DNA of 64,000 nt from an uncultured Candidatus Saccharibacteria bacterium (GCA_938045445.1 CALIMM010000011.1:1-64000); one strand, 5' to 3'; counted from the first letter of the stretch, positions 52,642 through 61,115 are shown. Notes: a model not told the origin generated them from the letters alone. Numbers and translations: made by a program.

Positions 52642-52695
52642 TTAGTCGTATAGTATAAAACCAACGAAAGAGCCCTCATCCGAGCGGCTCTTTTT
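52633..52695 (+). promoter_or_regulatory. Candidate attenuator: antiterminator and terminator for argGH
   Basis: GAGGGCT (52633-52639) can pair with AGCCCTC (52671-52677), 7 base pairs. The terminator stem pairs AAAGAGCCCTC (52667-52677) with GAG-C-GGCTCTTT (52682-52693), leaving the loop ATCC, followed by TTTT up to 52695. The two use the same AGCCCTC, so they exclude each other. A ribosome finishing at TAA (52639) would cover the antiterminator arm and allow termination; one stalled at the Arg codons would leave it free. Confidence 0.8.
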
Positions 52696-52717
52696 AATTA
52701 TTATAGAAAGGAAGGAT

Positions 52718-53980
52718 ATGAATCACGACACACCTCACTACACCAAGGTTGCCAGCCATGAGGCGACAAATGGCGAGTTTGATACGTGCCTCTTGCTCTA
52801 TTCGGGAGGCCTCGACACCTCCGTCATGCTTAAGTGGCTCCAAGAAAAGTACAACTGCAACGTCATCACCCTAACGGTCAACATTGGCCAGACGGTTGAC
52901 GATCTCGACGCCATCGCCGAAAAGGCCAAGATGCTCGGCGCTATAGAAACCATCACGGTTGATGCTCGCGATCGCTTCGCTGATGAGCTACTATCACTGG
53001 CCATCAAAGCCAATGCTGATTACCAAGGTGGCTATGCCCTCTGCACGCCACTGGGGCGCATCATCATCTCGCAATTAGCCGTCGAATATGCCGAAAAGTA
53101 CAACTGCACAGTCATCGCACATGGTGCCACTGGTAAAGGCAACGACCAAGTTCGCTTCGAAACGTATATCACCACACTCAACCCTCAACTTAAAATCTTA
53201 GCACCAGTGCGTGAGTGGAGCATGGGTCGAGAGGAAGAGCTTGCCTATGCCAAGAAACACCATATCCCCGTGCCACACACCCAGGAATCGCCCTACTCAA
53301 CCGATGAAAACATGTGGGGTATCACCAGCGAAGGCGGTGAGATAGAATCACCATCGCTCAAGCCAAACTACCACACCATCCTCAATTGGTGCTCGACCAT
53401 CAAATACACACCAGACGAAGCCGAAGATATCACCATTGAATTCATTAAAGGCGTGCCAGTTGCCGTCGACAACCGTCACTTTTCACTCCAAGCACTCATC
53501 CAACACTGCAACCAGATCGGCCGCAAACACGGCGTGGGCGTATCAACCCTTATTGAAGATCGGCTGGTCGGACTGAAGGTGCGTGGTGTCTACGAAAACC
53601 CTGGTGCTGCCATCTTGATCGCGGCTCATCAAAAACTTGAACAATTAGTCTCGACCCGTGTTGAAAATGAGCTCAAAGCCGAAATGGACAAAAAATGGGC
53701 TTACCTCACCTACGCAGCTCAGTGGTACGAGCCAGCCGTCCATCACATCAATGCCTACATCGACGACCAGAACCAAAAAGTCACCGGCACAGTGACGGTC
53801 CGCCTATACAAGGGTACCATCACCGTCGTCAGCGTGGACTCACCACATTCGTTGTTTGATATCAATCTTGCAACGTTTGATTCCAACACCGCATTCAATC
53901 AGAATTCGTCCGCCGGATTCATTGAATTATATTCATTAAGTCAGCGAACAGCTGAAGGAGCATACTCATATGGCAAATAA
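52718..53980 (+). CDS. argG: Argininosuccinate synthase
   Basis: 420 residues. Joins citrulline and aspartate with ATP to argininosuccinate. The PP-loop YSGGLDTSV is near residue 30, then TPLGRIIISQLAVEYA, HGATGKGNDQVRFE and the SPYSTDENMWG block. GAAAGGAAGGAT gives a Shine-Dalgarno before ATG 52718. It follows the leader and terminator and overlaps argH by 11 bases. No earlier arginine-biosynthesis genes (argC-J) are in the window, so citrulline may be imported or made elsewhere. Confidence 0.98.
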   Translation: MNHDTPHYTKVASHEATNGEFDTCLLLYSGGLDTSVMLKWLQEKYNCNVITLTVNIGQTVDDLDAIAEKAKMLGAIETITVDARDRFADELLSLAIKANADYQGGYALCTPLGRIIISQLAVEYAEKYNCTVIAHGATGKGNDQVRFETYITTLNPQLKILAPVREWSMGREEELAYAKKHHIPVPHTQESPYSTDENMWGITSEGGEIESPSLKPNYHTILNWCSTIKYTPDEAEDITIEFIKGVPVAVDNRHFSLQALIQHCNQIGRKHGVGVSTLIEDRLVGLKVRGVYENPGAAILIAAHQKLEQLVSTRVENELKAEMDKKWAYLTYAAQWYEPAVHHINAYIDDQNQKVTGTVTVRLYKGTITVVSVDSPHSLFDINLATFDSNTAFNQNSSAGFIELYSLSQRTAEGAYSYGK

Positions 53981-55172
53981 ACTATGGCAATCAACCGCAA
54001 CTGGCTCACTCCACCCACTAGTCGAGTCATACACCGTTGGTGACGATCAAGTGCTGGACCAACATTTGCTGGGGCATGATATCACCGCCACCAAAGCGCA
54101 TGCTCACATGCTAGAAAAAATTGGCGTGCTGACCAGCGACGAATATCAACAATTGGCAGCCGCCTTGGACGAGCTGCTGAACGAGTGGAAAACTGGTGCC
54201 TTCACGCTCACCAGCGAGCACGAAGATGGCCACACCGCTATTGAGCTATATCTGACAGAAAAACTCGGACCAATTGGCAAAAAGGTTCATACTGGTCGAA
54301 GCCGCAATGACCAAGCCTTGGTGATGATGCGACTATTTATCAAAACGGAGCTTGAGGCAGTAGCCAAAAAGCTGGAAGCAGTCGCTCAGGCCTATGCTGG
54401 CAAAATTGCCGTCATTGGCCAGACCGAGATGCCTGGCTACACCCACACCCAAAAAGCCATGCCAACCACGGTCAGTATGTGGCTTGGTTCCTACCACGAT
54501 GCGTTCAATGACCTCCGACAATTGGTAGCACACAGCATCGCTGCCATCGACCAAAACCCGCTCGGTAGTGCGGCTGGTTTTGGCGTTACTCTACCACTTG
54601 ACCGCCAGATGACAACGAGCGAACTAGGCTTCGCCAAAGTACAGGAAAACCCCATGTACTGTGGCCTGTCGCGCGGCGTTTTTGAACTCATTGCCGTGCA
54701 AGCGCTCAACCCAATCATGGTCTTTGCTGGCAAATTTGCTGAAGACATGTTGCTGTTTACCTCTCAGGAGTTTAATTATTTCAAACTGCCCGTCACCATG
54801 ACCACCGGCTCGTCCATCATGCCACACAAACGCAACTACGACGTCTTTGAGATTATGCGTGCCACCACCCACGCTTATCCAAATTACGCCCTGCAACTCC
54901 AAGCCATCTCGACGGGCGCTGGCAGCGGCTACCACCGTGACCTGCAGCTGACCAAAAAGATCACCATGGACGCCTTCACTTCGGCCCTCAATACGCTAGA
55001 GGTTTTGGCGCTTTGCGTAAGCGAGCTAGAAGCCAACACTAAGCGATTGGCTGAGGCGATGACCGATGAACTCTATACTGTCGCCAAAATCAACGAATTG
55101 GTGGAAAAAGGCGTGCCATTCCGCGACGCCTACCAGCAAGTTAAGCAATCGTTTTTGGCGAATAATCAATAA
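53970..55172 (+). CDS. argH: Argininosuccinate lyase
   Basis: 400 residues, fumarase/aspartase superfamily. Cleaves argininosuccinate to arginine and fumarate. The signature GSSIMPHKRNYDVFE lies near residue 270; HTGRSRNDQ and TGTHAHMLE-like blocks (KAHAHMLEKIGVL) are visible. It is slightly shorter than the usual 450-460 residues, at the C-terminal end. The overlap with argG indicates translational coupling; both are under the leader-peptide region. Confidence 0.97.
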   Translation: MANKLWQSTATGSLHPLVESYTVGDDQVLDQHLLGHDITATKAHAHMLEKIGVLTSDEYQQLAAALDELLNEWKTGAFTLTSEHEDGHTAIELYLTEKLGPIGKKVHTGRSRNDQALVMMRLFIKTELEAVAKKLEAVAQAYAGKIAVIGQTEMPGYTHTQKAMPTTVSMWLGSYHDAFNDLRQLVAHSIAAIDQNPLGSAAGFGVTLPLDRQMTTSELGFAKVQENPMYCGLSRGVFELIAVQALNPIMVFAGKFAEDMLLFTSQEFNYFKLPVTMTTGSSIMPHKRNYDVFEIMRATTHAYPNYALQLQAISTGAGSGYHRDLQLTKKITMDAFTSALNTLEVLALCVSELEANTKRLAEAMTDELYTVAKINELVEKGVPFRDAYQQVKQSFLANNQ

Positions 55173-55212
55173 TCACTGATCTTGAGAGGAAATGAGCGAA
55201 GCTTAAATGCAA

Positions 55213-55761
55213 CTACCGCCGCACGATGCGCTTGCGATACTCTGCTGCCGTCATGTAGGTCGTCGTATCTGTCACTCTGTCAAAGAAAAGTATACCCTGA
55301 CAGTGGTCAGCTTCGTGTTGAAAGACATGAGCAACAAAGCCATCCAGCACCGCAGTATGATGCTCACCCCACTCATCATCCCACTGAGCATTGATCTGTT
55401 GGTAGCGCTGCGCCTGCGCAAAGAGCCGCCCCTCATCGCCGCTGGCGCAGCCCTCCCACATGCCCGTTGTCTGGCCAATGCCAGTGTATGACGGATTGAT
55501 AATAACCTGCTCAAACGGCTCACGGTCTGGGCGGTTTGGCGTTGGCTTGATAGCAATTACGCTCAGCGCCAAGGCCTGCCCCACTTGGGGCGCAGCCAGC
55601 CCAACCCCATAATCTCTCTCCGCCACGGTGTGCTTAATATTTGCAATAAGCCGCTGCACCGCTGGTGTGGTGATCTCTTCGCGGCTCACGCGCCTCGCTT
55701 TCTCACGCAGCACCGGATCGCCCGCTTGACAGATTGGTAGGAGTGTTTTTTCTTGACGCAT
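55213..55761 (-). CDS. def: Peptide deformylase
   Basis: 182-residue metalloprotease that removes the formyl group from nascent proteins. Motifs: GVGLAAPQVG, EGCASGDEG (EGCLS with Ala for Leu; the Cys is a metal ligand) and FQHEADHCQG (HExxH). It ends in a basic helix. A TATACT box (55773-55778) lies about 11 bases before the ATG, so a short leader is possible. Convergent with argH. Confidence 0.96.
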   Translation of the reverse strand: MRQEKTLLPICQAGDPVLREKARRVSREEITTPAVQRLIANIKHTVAERDYGVGLAAPQVGQALALSVIAIKPTPNRPDREPFEQVIINPSYTGIGQTTGMWEGCASGDEGRLFAQAQRYQQINAQWDDEWGEHHTAVLDGFVAHVFQHEADHCQGILFFDRVTDTTTYMTAAEYRKRIVRR

Positions 55762-55838
55762 TTCTAGTGCATAGTATACACGAAAGTAGCTATCAAAAGC
55801 TATTTTATCTTTTTCCGTTTTGTAATATAGTTTTGTCT

Positions 55839-56333
55839 ATGGTATACGATATATCATCTTCCTTTCAGTATGGCGGCAAAACCATTTTTGTTTCTTGGTG
55901 TACTATACGACAAAAATCTGCTATACCCGATCTCCCCTGGCAACAAGTCTATACGATCGGTAATTTAGCTGGTTCCGTTCCGCTCGTCTATAATGCGGTC
56001 AAGAAAAGCTATAATCTCCCTGGCGGTAAAACTGAATCTGGAGAGACAATTGAGCAAACCATCACACGAGAGATGGTAGAAGAATGCAATATGCGCGTTA
56101 TTGAATGGCAACCACTCGGATACCAGTGCTGTCTTGAGCCAAACGGCATGCGCGTATACCAGTTTCGTGTCTATACAAAGCTCAAGAAAATTGGCGAGTT
56201 TACTCACGATCCTGGTGGTGATATCATTGCACATACCCTTGTTGATATCAACGATGTAAACCGCATCATTAGCCAAGGAGATATTGGAGCATGTATGATT
56301 CAACAAGCGAAACGGTATTTTTTTAATACCTAA
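55839..56333 (+). CDS. NUDIX hydrolase
   Basis: 164 residues. GGKTESGETIEQTITREMVEECNM (short: ESGETIEQTITREMVEE) is a NUDIX box. A longer frame from 55734 would read through the promoter region. ATG 55839 lies seven bases after TATAGT (55826-55831), fitting leaderless transcription. The substrate is unknown. It is divergent from def. Confidence 0.85.
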   Translation: MVYDISSSFQYGGKTIFVSWCTIRQKSAIPDLPWQQVYTIGNLAGSVPLVYNAVKKSYNLPGGKTESGETIEQTITREMVEECNMRVIEWQPLGYQCCLEPNGMRVYQFRVYTKLKKIGEFTHDPGGDIIAHTLVDINDVNRIISQGDIGACMIQQAKRYFFNT

Positions 56334-56346
56334 TCACACTAGATAT

Positions 56347-57411
56347 TTATGCCCCCTGCTCGTTGTCTTTCGTCCACGAGTCAAGCTGTTTGAGAAGAAT
56401 TGCATCACTCTGTGTTTTCGCTGTTTCGTTTGCGTCATATTCTCCTCCAGCTCGCATACCACGGATAACAGGTGGGCCGAAGAATACATGGCCAGCATTT
56501 GGATACACCTCAAGGCGGCTCGAACGCGGATAATGCTGCTTGATGGTTTGCGCCATCGTCGCCGATGGCCATACACTATCTTTGCCGCCAGCAAACATAA
56601 GCAAGTTAGCTCTAACATTATTCGTTGAAATAGTAGCCTCTGATTTATTAGTGGCTCGCTGGATAATGCTCTCATACATAGTCGCAAATTCTATTGGCCG
56701 CCCAATAATCATATCGGTGAAGAACCCTGCCGTCGCCGAACCTGATGCATCACTTAATTTCAAGAAGGGTAAGTCCTTACCTTTATATGTCCATGATGAC
56801 TGTACGTTTGAATAATTCATCGACAGGCCCTGCCACACATACGCTGAGGGCGAGTACAGCACTAAGTTATCAATATCATTTGGATAATACGAAGCGAGCA
56901 ACAACCCAAATTCAGCACCCTTCGACGTGCCAATTACCGTTAGAGGCTTTGGCTGCTGAGTATTCTCCGAGACGTATGCCTTGATATGCTCGAATTGCTC
57001 TAGCGGCACACGCATTAATTCTTTTTGGAGGTTCCCTTTACCGAAGAAGTGCATTGCAAATACTTCGTAACCATTCAAAGACAATAGAGCTGCCGTATTT
57101 GGGCTTACTGATCCTTCACTGCCTCCAAATAATATGATCGACCCCTTGTGTTTTATCTGCTGAGGCTTAAAGTGATAGCCATTGATATGCTGGTTGTTAA
57201 TTGGCGATATCGTTACGCCTGGCAGAGAACTCTTTGCAATATTATCACGGTTTAGCCCCTTGAGGTAGCTATGTTGGTCATAAGTACGCTGCTTCACCTT
57301 AGATAAACGTTCGCCTTCAGCACTATTGACCCAATACAAAATACTTATGATAACTACTATTGATACAATCACTATAACTATGCCGAGCAGAACCTTTTTT
57401 ACTCTTTTCAT
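56347..57411 (-). CDS. Membrane-anchored alpha/beta hydrolase, BAAT_C-like
   Basis: 354 residues. An N-terminal helix (about 8-30) anchors an extracellular or periplasm-side hydrolase with the nucleophile elbow GTSKGAEF, the Asp in the FAGGKDSVWPS block and the His in AGHVFFGP. This pattern is seen in acyl-CoA thioester hydrolase/bile acid-CoA acyltransferase C-terminal-like proteins; the substrate is unknown. A TATACT box near 57458-57463 and AAGGA before the start give a normal leader. Confidence 0.85.
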   Translation of the reverse strand: MKRVKKVLLGIVIVIVSIVVIISILYWVNSAEGERLSKVKQRTYDQHSYLKGLNRDNIAKSSLPGVTISPINNQHINGYHFKPQQIKHKGSIILFGGSEGSVSPNTAALLSLNGYEVFAMHFFGKGNLQKELMRVPLEQFEHIKAYVSENTQQPKPLTVIGTSKGAEFGLLLASYYPNDIDNLVLYSPSAYVWQGLSMNYSNVQSSWTYKGKDLPFLKLSDASGSATAGFFTDMIIGRPIEFATMYESIIQRATNKSEATISTNNVRANLLMFAGGKDSVWPSATMAQTIKQHYPRSSRLEVYPNAGHVFFGPPVIRGMRAGGEYDANETAKTQSDAILLKQLDSWTKDNEQGA

Positions 57412-57584
57412 GACACTATTTCCTTGTTAGTTGTACCTATTGCTTGTGCTCCTATAGTATACCAGATATGTTGTGATTATCTACTTTTTACCTTGCACTC
57501 CTACCTAGAGTCATCTGATCCAGCAATAAACAAACCAGCTTAACGGGCTTGCTGCTTGCGAAAGCAACGACGCTGACACTCCAT

Positions 57585-57616
57585 AACAAAAGGACCAACA
57601 CATCTGTGCTAGTCCT
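57585..57616 (-). terminator. Terminator of trxA
   Basis: Eleven-pair stem with two G-U pairs (57591-57601 with 57606-57616), followed on the minus strand by TTTTGTT. Confidence 0.85.
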
Positions 57617-57641
57617 GAGGGGAATCTGTTGGTAAAGTGAT

Positions 57642-57971
57642 TTAAGCGTCTGCTTGCTTGAGAGCGTCGATCAATACTTGCTTTGGCTTCATGCCGACCA
57701 ATTCTGCCACCACAGCACCACTCTTGAAGATCTTCATATTGGGGATACTCTGCACTTGGTGCTGCAAGGCAAGCGCTGCATTGTCTTGGCTTGCTTCGGT
57801 GTCAACCTTGACGACGTCGAACTCCGTCTCTTCTGCAATCTGCTCAAGCAGTGGTGCCATTGCGCGGCAGGGTGGGCACCACGGTGCCCAAAAGTCGACC
57901 AGCACTGGCCGCTCACTCTGGAGGGCGCGCTCCTCAAATTCTTGCTTAGTAGTGGTATTGTATAGTGCCAT
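57642..57971 (-). CDS. trxA: Thioredoxin (CPPC active site)
   Basis: 109 residues. VLVDFWAPWCPPCRAMAPLLEQ contains the active site as CPPC rather than the usual CGPC; KVDTEASQDNAALALQHQVQSIPNMKIF and the cis-Pro follow. A CPPC site usually changes redox potential relative to CGPC. It starts 11 bases after the Fur-family gene stop and is probably controlled by the same operator. Confidence 0.94.
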   Translation of the reverse strand: MALYNTTTKQEFEERALQSERPVLVDFWAPWCPPCRAMAPLLEQIAEETEFDVVKVDTEASQDNAALALQHQVQSIPNMKIFKSGAVVAELVGMKPKQVLIDALKQADA

Positions 57972-57982
57972 GATTTTTCTCC

Positions 57983-58384
57983 TTATAAATTATGATTATC
58001 GTGATGACAGGGGTGGCATGTGCCAGTAATGATGAGCGGCCCATCGACAAGGCAGTCTGCTACCTGCCGCGCAAGCTCACGCCGCAGTGCTGGCGCGATG
58101 GTGATATCGTGCAGGCCGTCGCAGGAGCTGCAGACAAAGTGGTCATGCGGCACAGGATTGCTATCGTAGCGCAGGCAGCCATGCGCCGTTGCTGGTGCAA
58201 GACCAATCACCCCATCCGCCTGCAACCGCTGGGTGATGCGGTGTACTGTGGTCGCACTGACACGGGGGTAGTCGTGGCGTAGTGCGGTCGCAATCTCGGC
58301 GTTGGTAGCATGCTGCAGCTGACGAAGAATCGCGATCACTCGATCGGTGTATTTCGTCGTCCGGCGCTGTACTGAGTGCTCCAT
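57983..58384 (-). CDS. Fur-family metalloregulator, PerR-like
   Basis: 133 residues: winged helix (about 10-80) then the metal-binding half with two CxxC pairs (CSSC and CHPC) and HDHFVC...HDI segments of the structural zinc and regulatory site. It forms an operon with trxA. ATG 58384 follows TACAAT by six bases (leaderless); the frame from 58402 would begin inside the operator. A perfect inverted repeat at 58391-58409 over the -10 suggests autorepression. Whether it senses iron, peroxide or zinc is not settled. Confidence 0.88.
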   Translation of the reverse strand: MEHSVQRRTTKYTDRVIAILRQLQHATNAEIATALRHDYPRVSATTVHRITQRLQADGVIGLAPATAHGCLRYDSNPVPHDHFVCSSCDGLHDITIAPALRRELARQVADCLVDGPLIITGTCHPCHHDNHNL

Positions 58385-58390
58385 GCAGCT

Positions 58391-58409
58391 ATTGTAATTC
58401 ATTTACAAT
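58391..58409. promoter_or_regulatory. Operator of the Fur/PerR-like gene
   Basis: ATTGTAA-TTCAT-TTACAAT is a perfect 7-5-7 inverted repeat similar to Fur/PerR boxes. It covers the -10 TACAAT of the regulator gene. Confidence 0.7.
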
Positions 58410-58618
58410 AAAAAGACAATGCTTTTCTTCGATTATTTTCCAAACCCTATATGTTCAGTGCGAGCATCCCCTGCTGCCAGTGTTCGTTTCAAGAAATCAA
58501 TCCGCTCGAGAAATATCAACTCGTATATTATTAATATAGGGCTTCAAAGCCTAAGGCGTAAACTCTTGCAATAGATGTTACTACACCCGAGTCATATTGG
58601 TTATGCTATACTAATGAC

Positions 58619-59419
58619 ATGACAACACATCCAACTCCCCTGCATGAATTACTGAAACTGACCGGCAAGACGGTACTCATCACTGGTGCCGCGATGGGCA
58701 TTGGCAAGGCGATCGCATGGCGCTATGCCGAGGCTGGTGCCACCCTCCAGCTTATCGACCGCGATGCCGACACATTGCAGCAGACCGCTACCGAGCTGCG
58801 CGAGCAATTTGACGCTGCCGTCACAACACACATCGTCGACCTCTCCGATAATGGTGCTATCACCGCGCTGTGGCGCGATATCACCCCAACGCCAGACATC
58901 CTCATCAATAACGCTGGTATTTTTGCGCCAGTCAAGCTCGCTAATATCGATCAGGCAACCTTCGACAAAACAATGCAGATCAACACTCGGGCCGTGCTCA
59001 CCATGTGTCAAGAAATGATCGCTCGCCGCACAGCACCAGGCACTATCATCAACATCAGCTCCATTGAAGCCCTCAAAGGTATGACCTACGACATGACGCT
59101 CTACGCTATGAGCAAAGCCAGCGTCCTTGCGCTGAGCCGTGGGCTCGTCAAAGACTTTGGGCGGAGTGGCTGGAGAGTCAATACTATTTTGCCAGGCGGT
59201 ATCAGCACACCAGGTGCTCAGAAGATGGGGCTTGCGGCGCTCAAGAAGCTCGACTTCTCCATCATCAAGACTGGCCTCACCTATAACCTCCGCCTTCCTG
59301 CCAAGAATCTGGGCCAGCCCGATGACGTTGCCTGCACTGCGCTGTGGCTTGGTACGCCAATGAGCCAGTACGTCAATGGGGCGGAGATTGTGGTGGATGG
59401 CGGATTCCTCGCGGTGTAG
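58619..59419 (+). CDS. Short-chain dehydrogenase/reductase
   Basis: 266 residues. Cofactor loop TGAAMGIG near residue 22, NNAG, Ser in INISSIEALKG and the YxxxK in YAMSKAS; C-terminal LGTPMSQYVNGAEIVVDGG typical of classical SDRs. The substrate is unknown. TGC-extended TATACT (58607-58612) ends six bases before the ATG. A terminator follows at 59450. Confidence 0.93.
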   Translation: MTTHPTPLHELLKLTGKTVLITGAAMGIGKAIAWRYAEAGATLQLIDRDADTLQQTATELREQFDAAVTTHIVDLSDNGAITALWRDITPTPDILINNAGIFAPVKLANIDQATFDKTMQINTRAVLTMCQEMIARRTAPGTIINISSIEALKGMTYDMTLYAMSKASVLALSRGLVKDFGRSGWRVNTILPGGISTPGAQKMGLAALKKLDFSIIKTGLTYNLRLPAKNLGQPDDVACTALWLGTPMSQYVNGAEIVVDGGFLAV

Positions 59420-59449
59420 TAACTGCATGATTACGGCCAATACAGCATA

Positions 59450-59480
59450 AGAAACCAGCCTCACATGACTGGTTTCTTTT
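59450..59480 (+). terminator. Terminator downstream of the SDR gene
   Basis: Nine-pair stem AGAAACCAG/CTGGTTTCT (59450-59458 with 59469-59477) followed by TTT. It lies convergent to the rplY stop and can also serve it. Confidence 0.8.
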
Positions 59481-59519
59481 ATGATTGATCGCTCTCTTGT
59501 AAGTATTGCTCGCTAGGTG

Positions 59520-60221
59520 CTATGCTGCCGCATCCTCGTCGCTACCCTGCTCGGCCGCAACATCCTCCGCATCCGCGCTCTCGGCAGCACCAGCAGCCGC
59601 TTCATTAGCGGCAGCAAGGGCACTTGGCTCATAGGCACTCGCAATGACGAGATCCTTCACCGTCACGTCATCATCGGCAGTACCTTCACGGCCATCATCA
59701 TGCTCGACCAGTTCAACACCCTCAGGCAGTGTGATGTCGCCCACCGTCACGCGGTCACCTTCGCTAGCCAAGCCAAGCACCGACACATCCAGCGCCTCGG
59801 GCAAGTCCATCGGCAAGGCCTTCACCTCAACCTTCTCAACTGCTTGCAGCACGACCAGCCCATTCTTCTCAGCTTCAGACTCACCCATGCCAATAAGGCG
59901 CACGGGCACCTCTGCCGTGACTGGCTCGTCTGCACGCACCGCATGCAGGGCAATATGGCGAATCGCACCCACCCGTGTTGGGTCGTAATCGATACTTTTG
60001 ATAAGCGCAATGCGCCGCTTAACCCCTGTCAAATGAATTGGTGTGTGGCGGCCAGCTGCTGCCACAACCTTTGCTACCTCACCACTCGGTGCCTGCACAT
60101 CAGCAGCATCCATACCAGCACCATACACCACCGCTGGCGTTATGCCCTGGCGGCGCAATTGACGAACTTTCTTGCCATGAATTGATCGTGTCTCGATCCT
60201 TAGTGTTATCTTATCTCCCAT
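59520..60221 (-). CDS. rplY: Ribosomal protein bL25/general stress protein Ctc
   Basis: 233 residues, long Ctc-type bL25: a 5S rRNA-binding barrel (GDKITLRIETR...RRQGITPAVVYG) and a C-terminal beta domain, then an Ala/Glu/Asp-rich tail (AAANEAAAGAAESADAEDVAAEQGSDEDAAA, short: AAANEAAAGAAES). AAAGGAG lies five bases before the ATG. A TATACT box is near 60272-60277, leaving a leader of about 45 bases in which GGAG can pair with upstream CTCC. Confidence 0.93.
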   Translation of the reverse strand: MGDKITLRIETRSIHGKKVRQLRRQGITPAVVYGAGMDAADVQAPSGEVAKVVAAAGRHTPIHLTGVKRRIALIKSIDYDPTRVGAIRHIALHAVRADEPVTAEVPVRLIGMGESEAEKNGLVVLQAVEKVEVKALPMDLPEALDVSVLGLASEGDRVTVGDITLPEGVELVEHDDGREGTADDDVTVKDLVIASAYEPSALAAANEAAAGAAESADAEDVAAEQGSDEDAAA

Positions 60222-60350
60222 AGTTCTCCTTTCGGATATGTTTCCGGAGTTAAGTAATATTGCTCCTCTAGTATAGCATTTTTATGCCAGGTGGGCCAAA
60301 AGCAGCAAAGAACTCCCTTCCCCGAGCAAAGTATGGTATACTAAAGCGCA

Positions 60351-61019
60351 ATGGAGTCACTTATACATGCAATTACTGGCCTCGGCATTGCCGCGGTTTT
60401 GCTCGTGGTCTATGCAGAGTCTGGCCTCTTGATCGGCTTTGTCTTGCCAGGGGATAGCCTCCTCTTTACGGCAGGCTATATGGTAAATCAAGAGATCCTT
60501 CGCCTGTTTGGCCACCCACTCAATATTCACCTCTTCGTTGCAGCGATCGCTCTTATGGCAATCCTGGGCGACAGCACTGGCTATGCCTTTGGTCACAAAG
60601 TCGGGCGCAAGCTTTTTCTCAAGCCAAACTCGCGCTTCTTTAAGAAAAAATACCTCGAGCAAGCCGAGCAATTCTATCAAAAGCATGGCTCACTAACCAT
60701 CGTCCTGGCGCGCTTTGTACCCATCGTGCGCACCTTTGCCCCAATTGTGGCTGGTGCCAGCAAGATGCACTACAATACGTTCCTCCTGTTTAATATCGTC
60801 GGGGGTGCTCTATGGGCTGCCATCTTCACCTATCTTGGCTATTTTGCAGGCGCAATCCTCACCAAAGCTGGGGTCAATATAGAGGTCGCTGCAATTATTA
60901 TCATCCTTATCTCTGTTGCACCGATGGTCATCCATGCGCTTAAGCAAAAATCGACTCGCGATAAGCTCAAGTACCAGTTTTCTGTCCTGCTACGCAAGGG
61001 CACGCGGACGAAGAAGTAA
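60351..61019 (+). CDS. DedA family membrane protein
   Basis: 222 residues: about six helices with the DedA/SNARE-associated pattern VLPGDSLLFTAGY and RFVPIVRTFAPIVAGASKM (short: FAPIVAGASKM). DedA proteins affect membrane potential and lipid flipping (undecaprenyl phosphate). TGG-extended TATACT (60337-60342) ends eight bases before the ATG, so the mRNA is leaderless. It is convergent to a DUF6624 gene. Confidence 0.94.
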   Translation: MESLIHAITGLGIAAVLLVVYAESGLLIGFVLPGDSLLFTAGYMVNQEILRLFGHPLNIHLFVAAIALMAILGDSTGYAFGHKVGRKLFLKPNSRFFKKKYLEQAEQFYQKHGSLTIVLARFVPIVRTFAPIVAGASKMHYNTFLLFNIVGGALWAAIFTYLGYFAGAILTKAGVNIEVAAIIIILISVAPMVIHALKQKSTRDKLKYQFSVLLRKGTRTKK

Positions 61020-61037
61020 CCTCTTCACACTATTTGT

Positions 61038-61078
61038 AAAACAAAGAGTCAGCGTATGAGCAGCTGACTCTTTGTTTT
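61038..61078. terminator. Bidirectional terminator after DedA
   Basis: Sixteen-base-pair perfect stem (61038-61053 with 61063-61078) with A-tract and T-tract on both sides. It serves the convergent DedA and DUF6624 genes. Confidence 0.9.
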
Positions 61079-61115
61079 ATCTTGTTCGACTGTCCAATAT
61101 TTTGTGCTACACCTA

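Noticed and set aside
58649..59464. Minus-strand ORF of 271 codons
   Set aside because: Fully antisense to the SDR gene and crosses its terminator.
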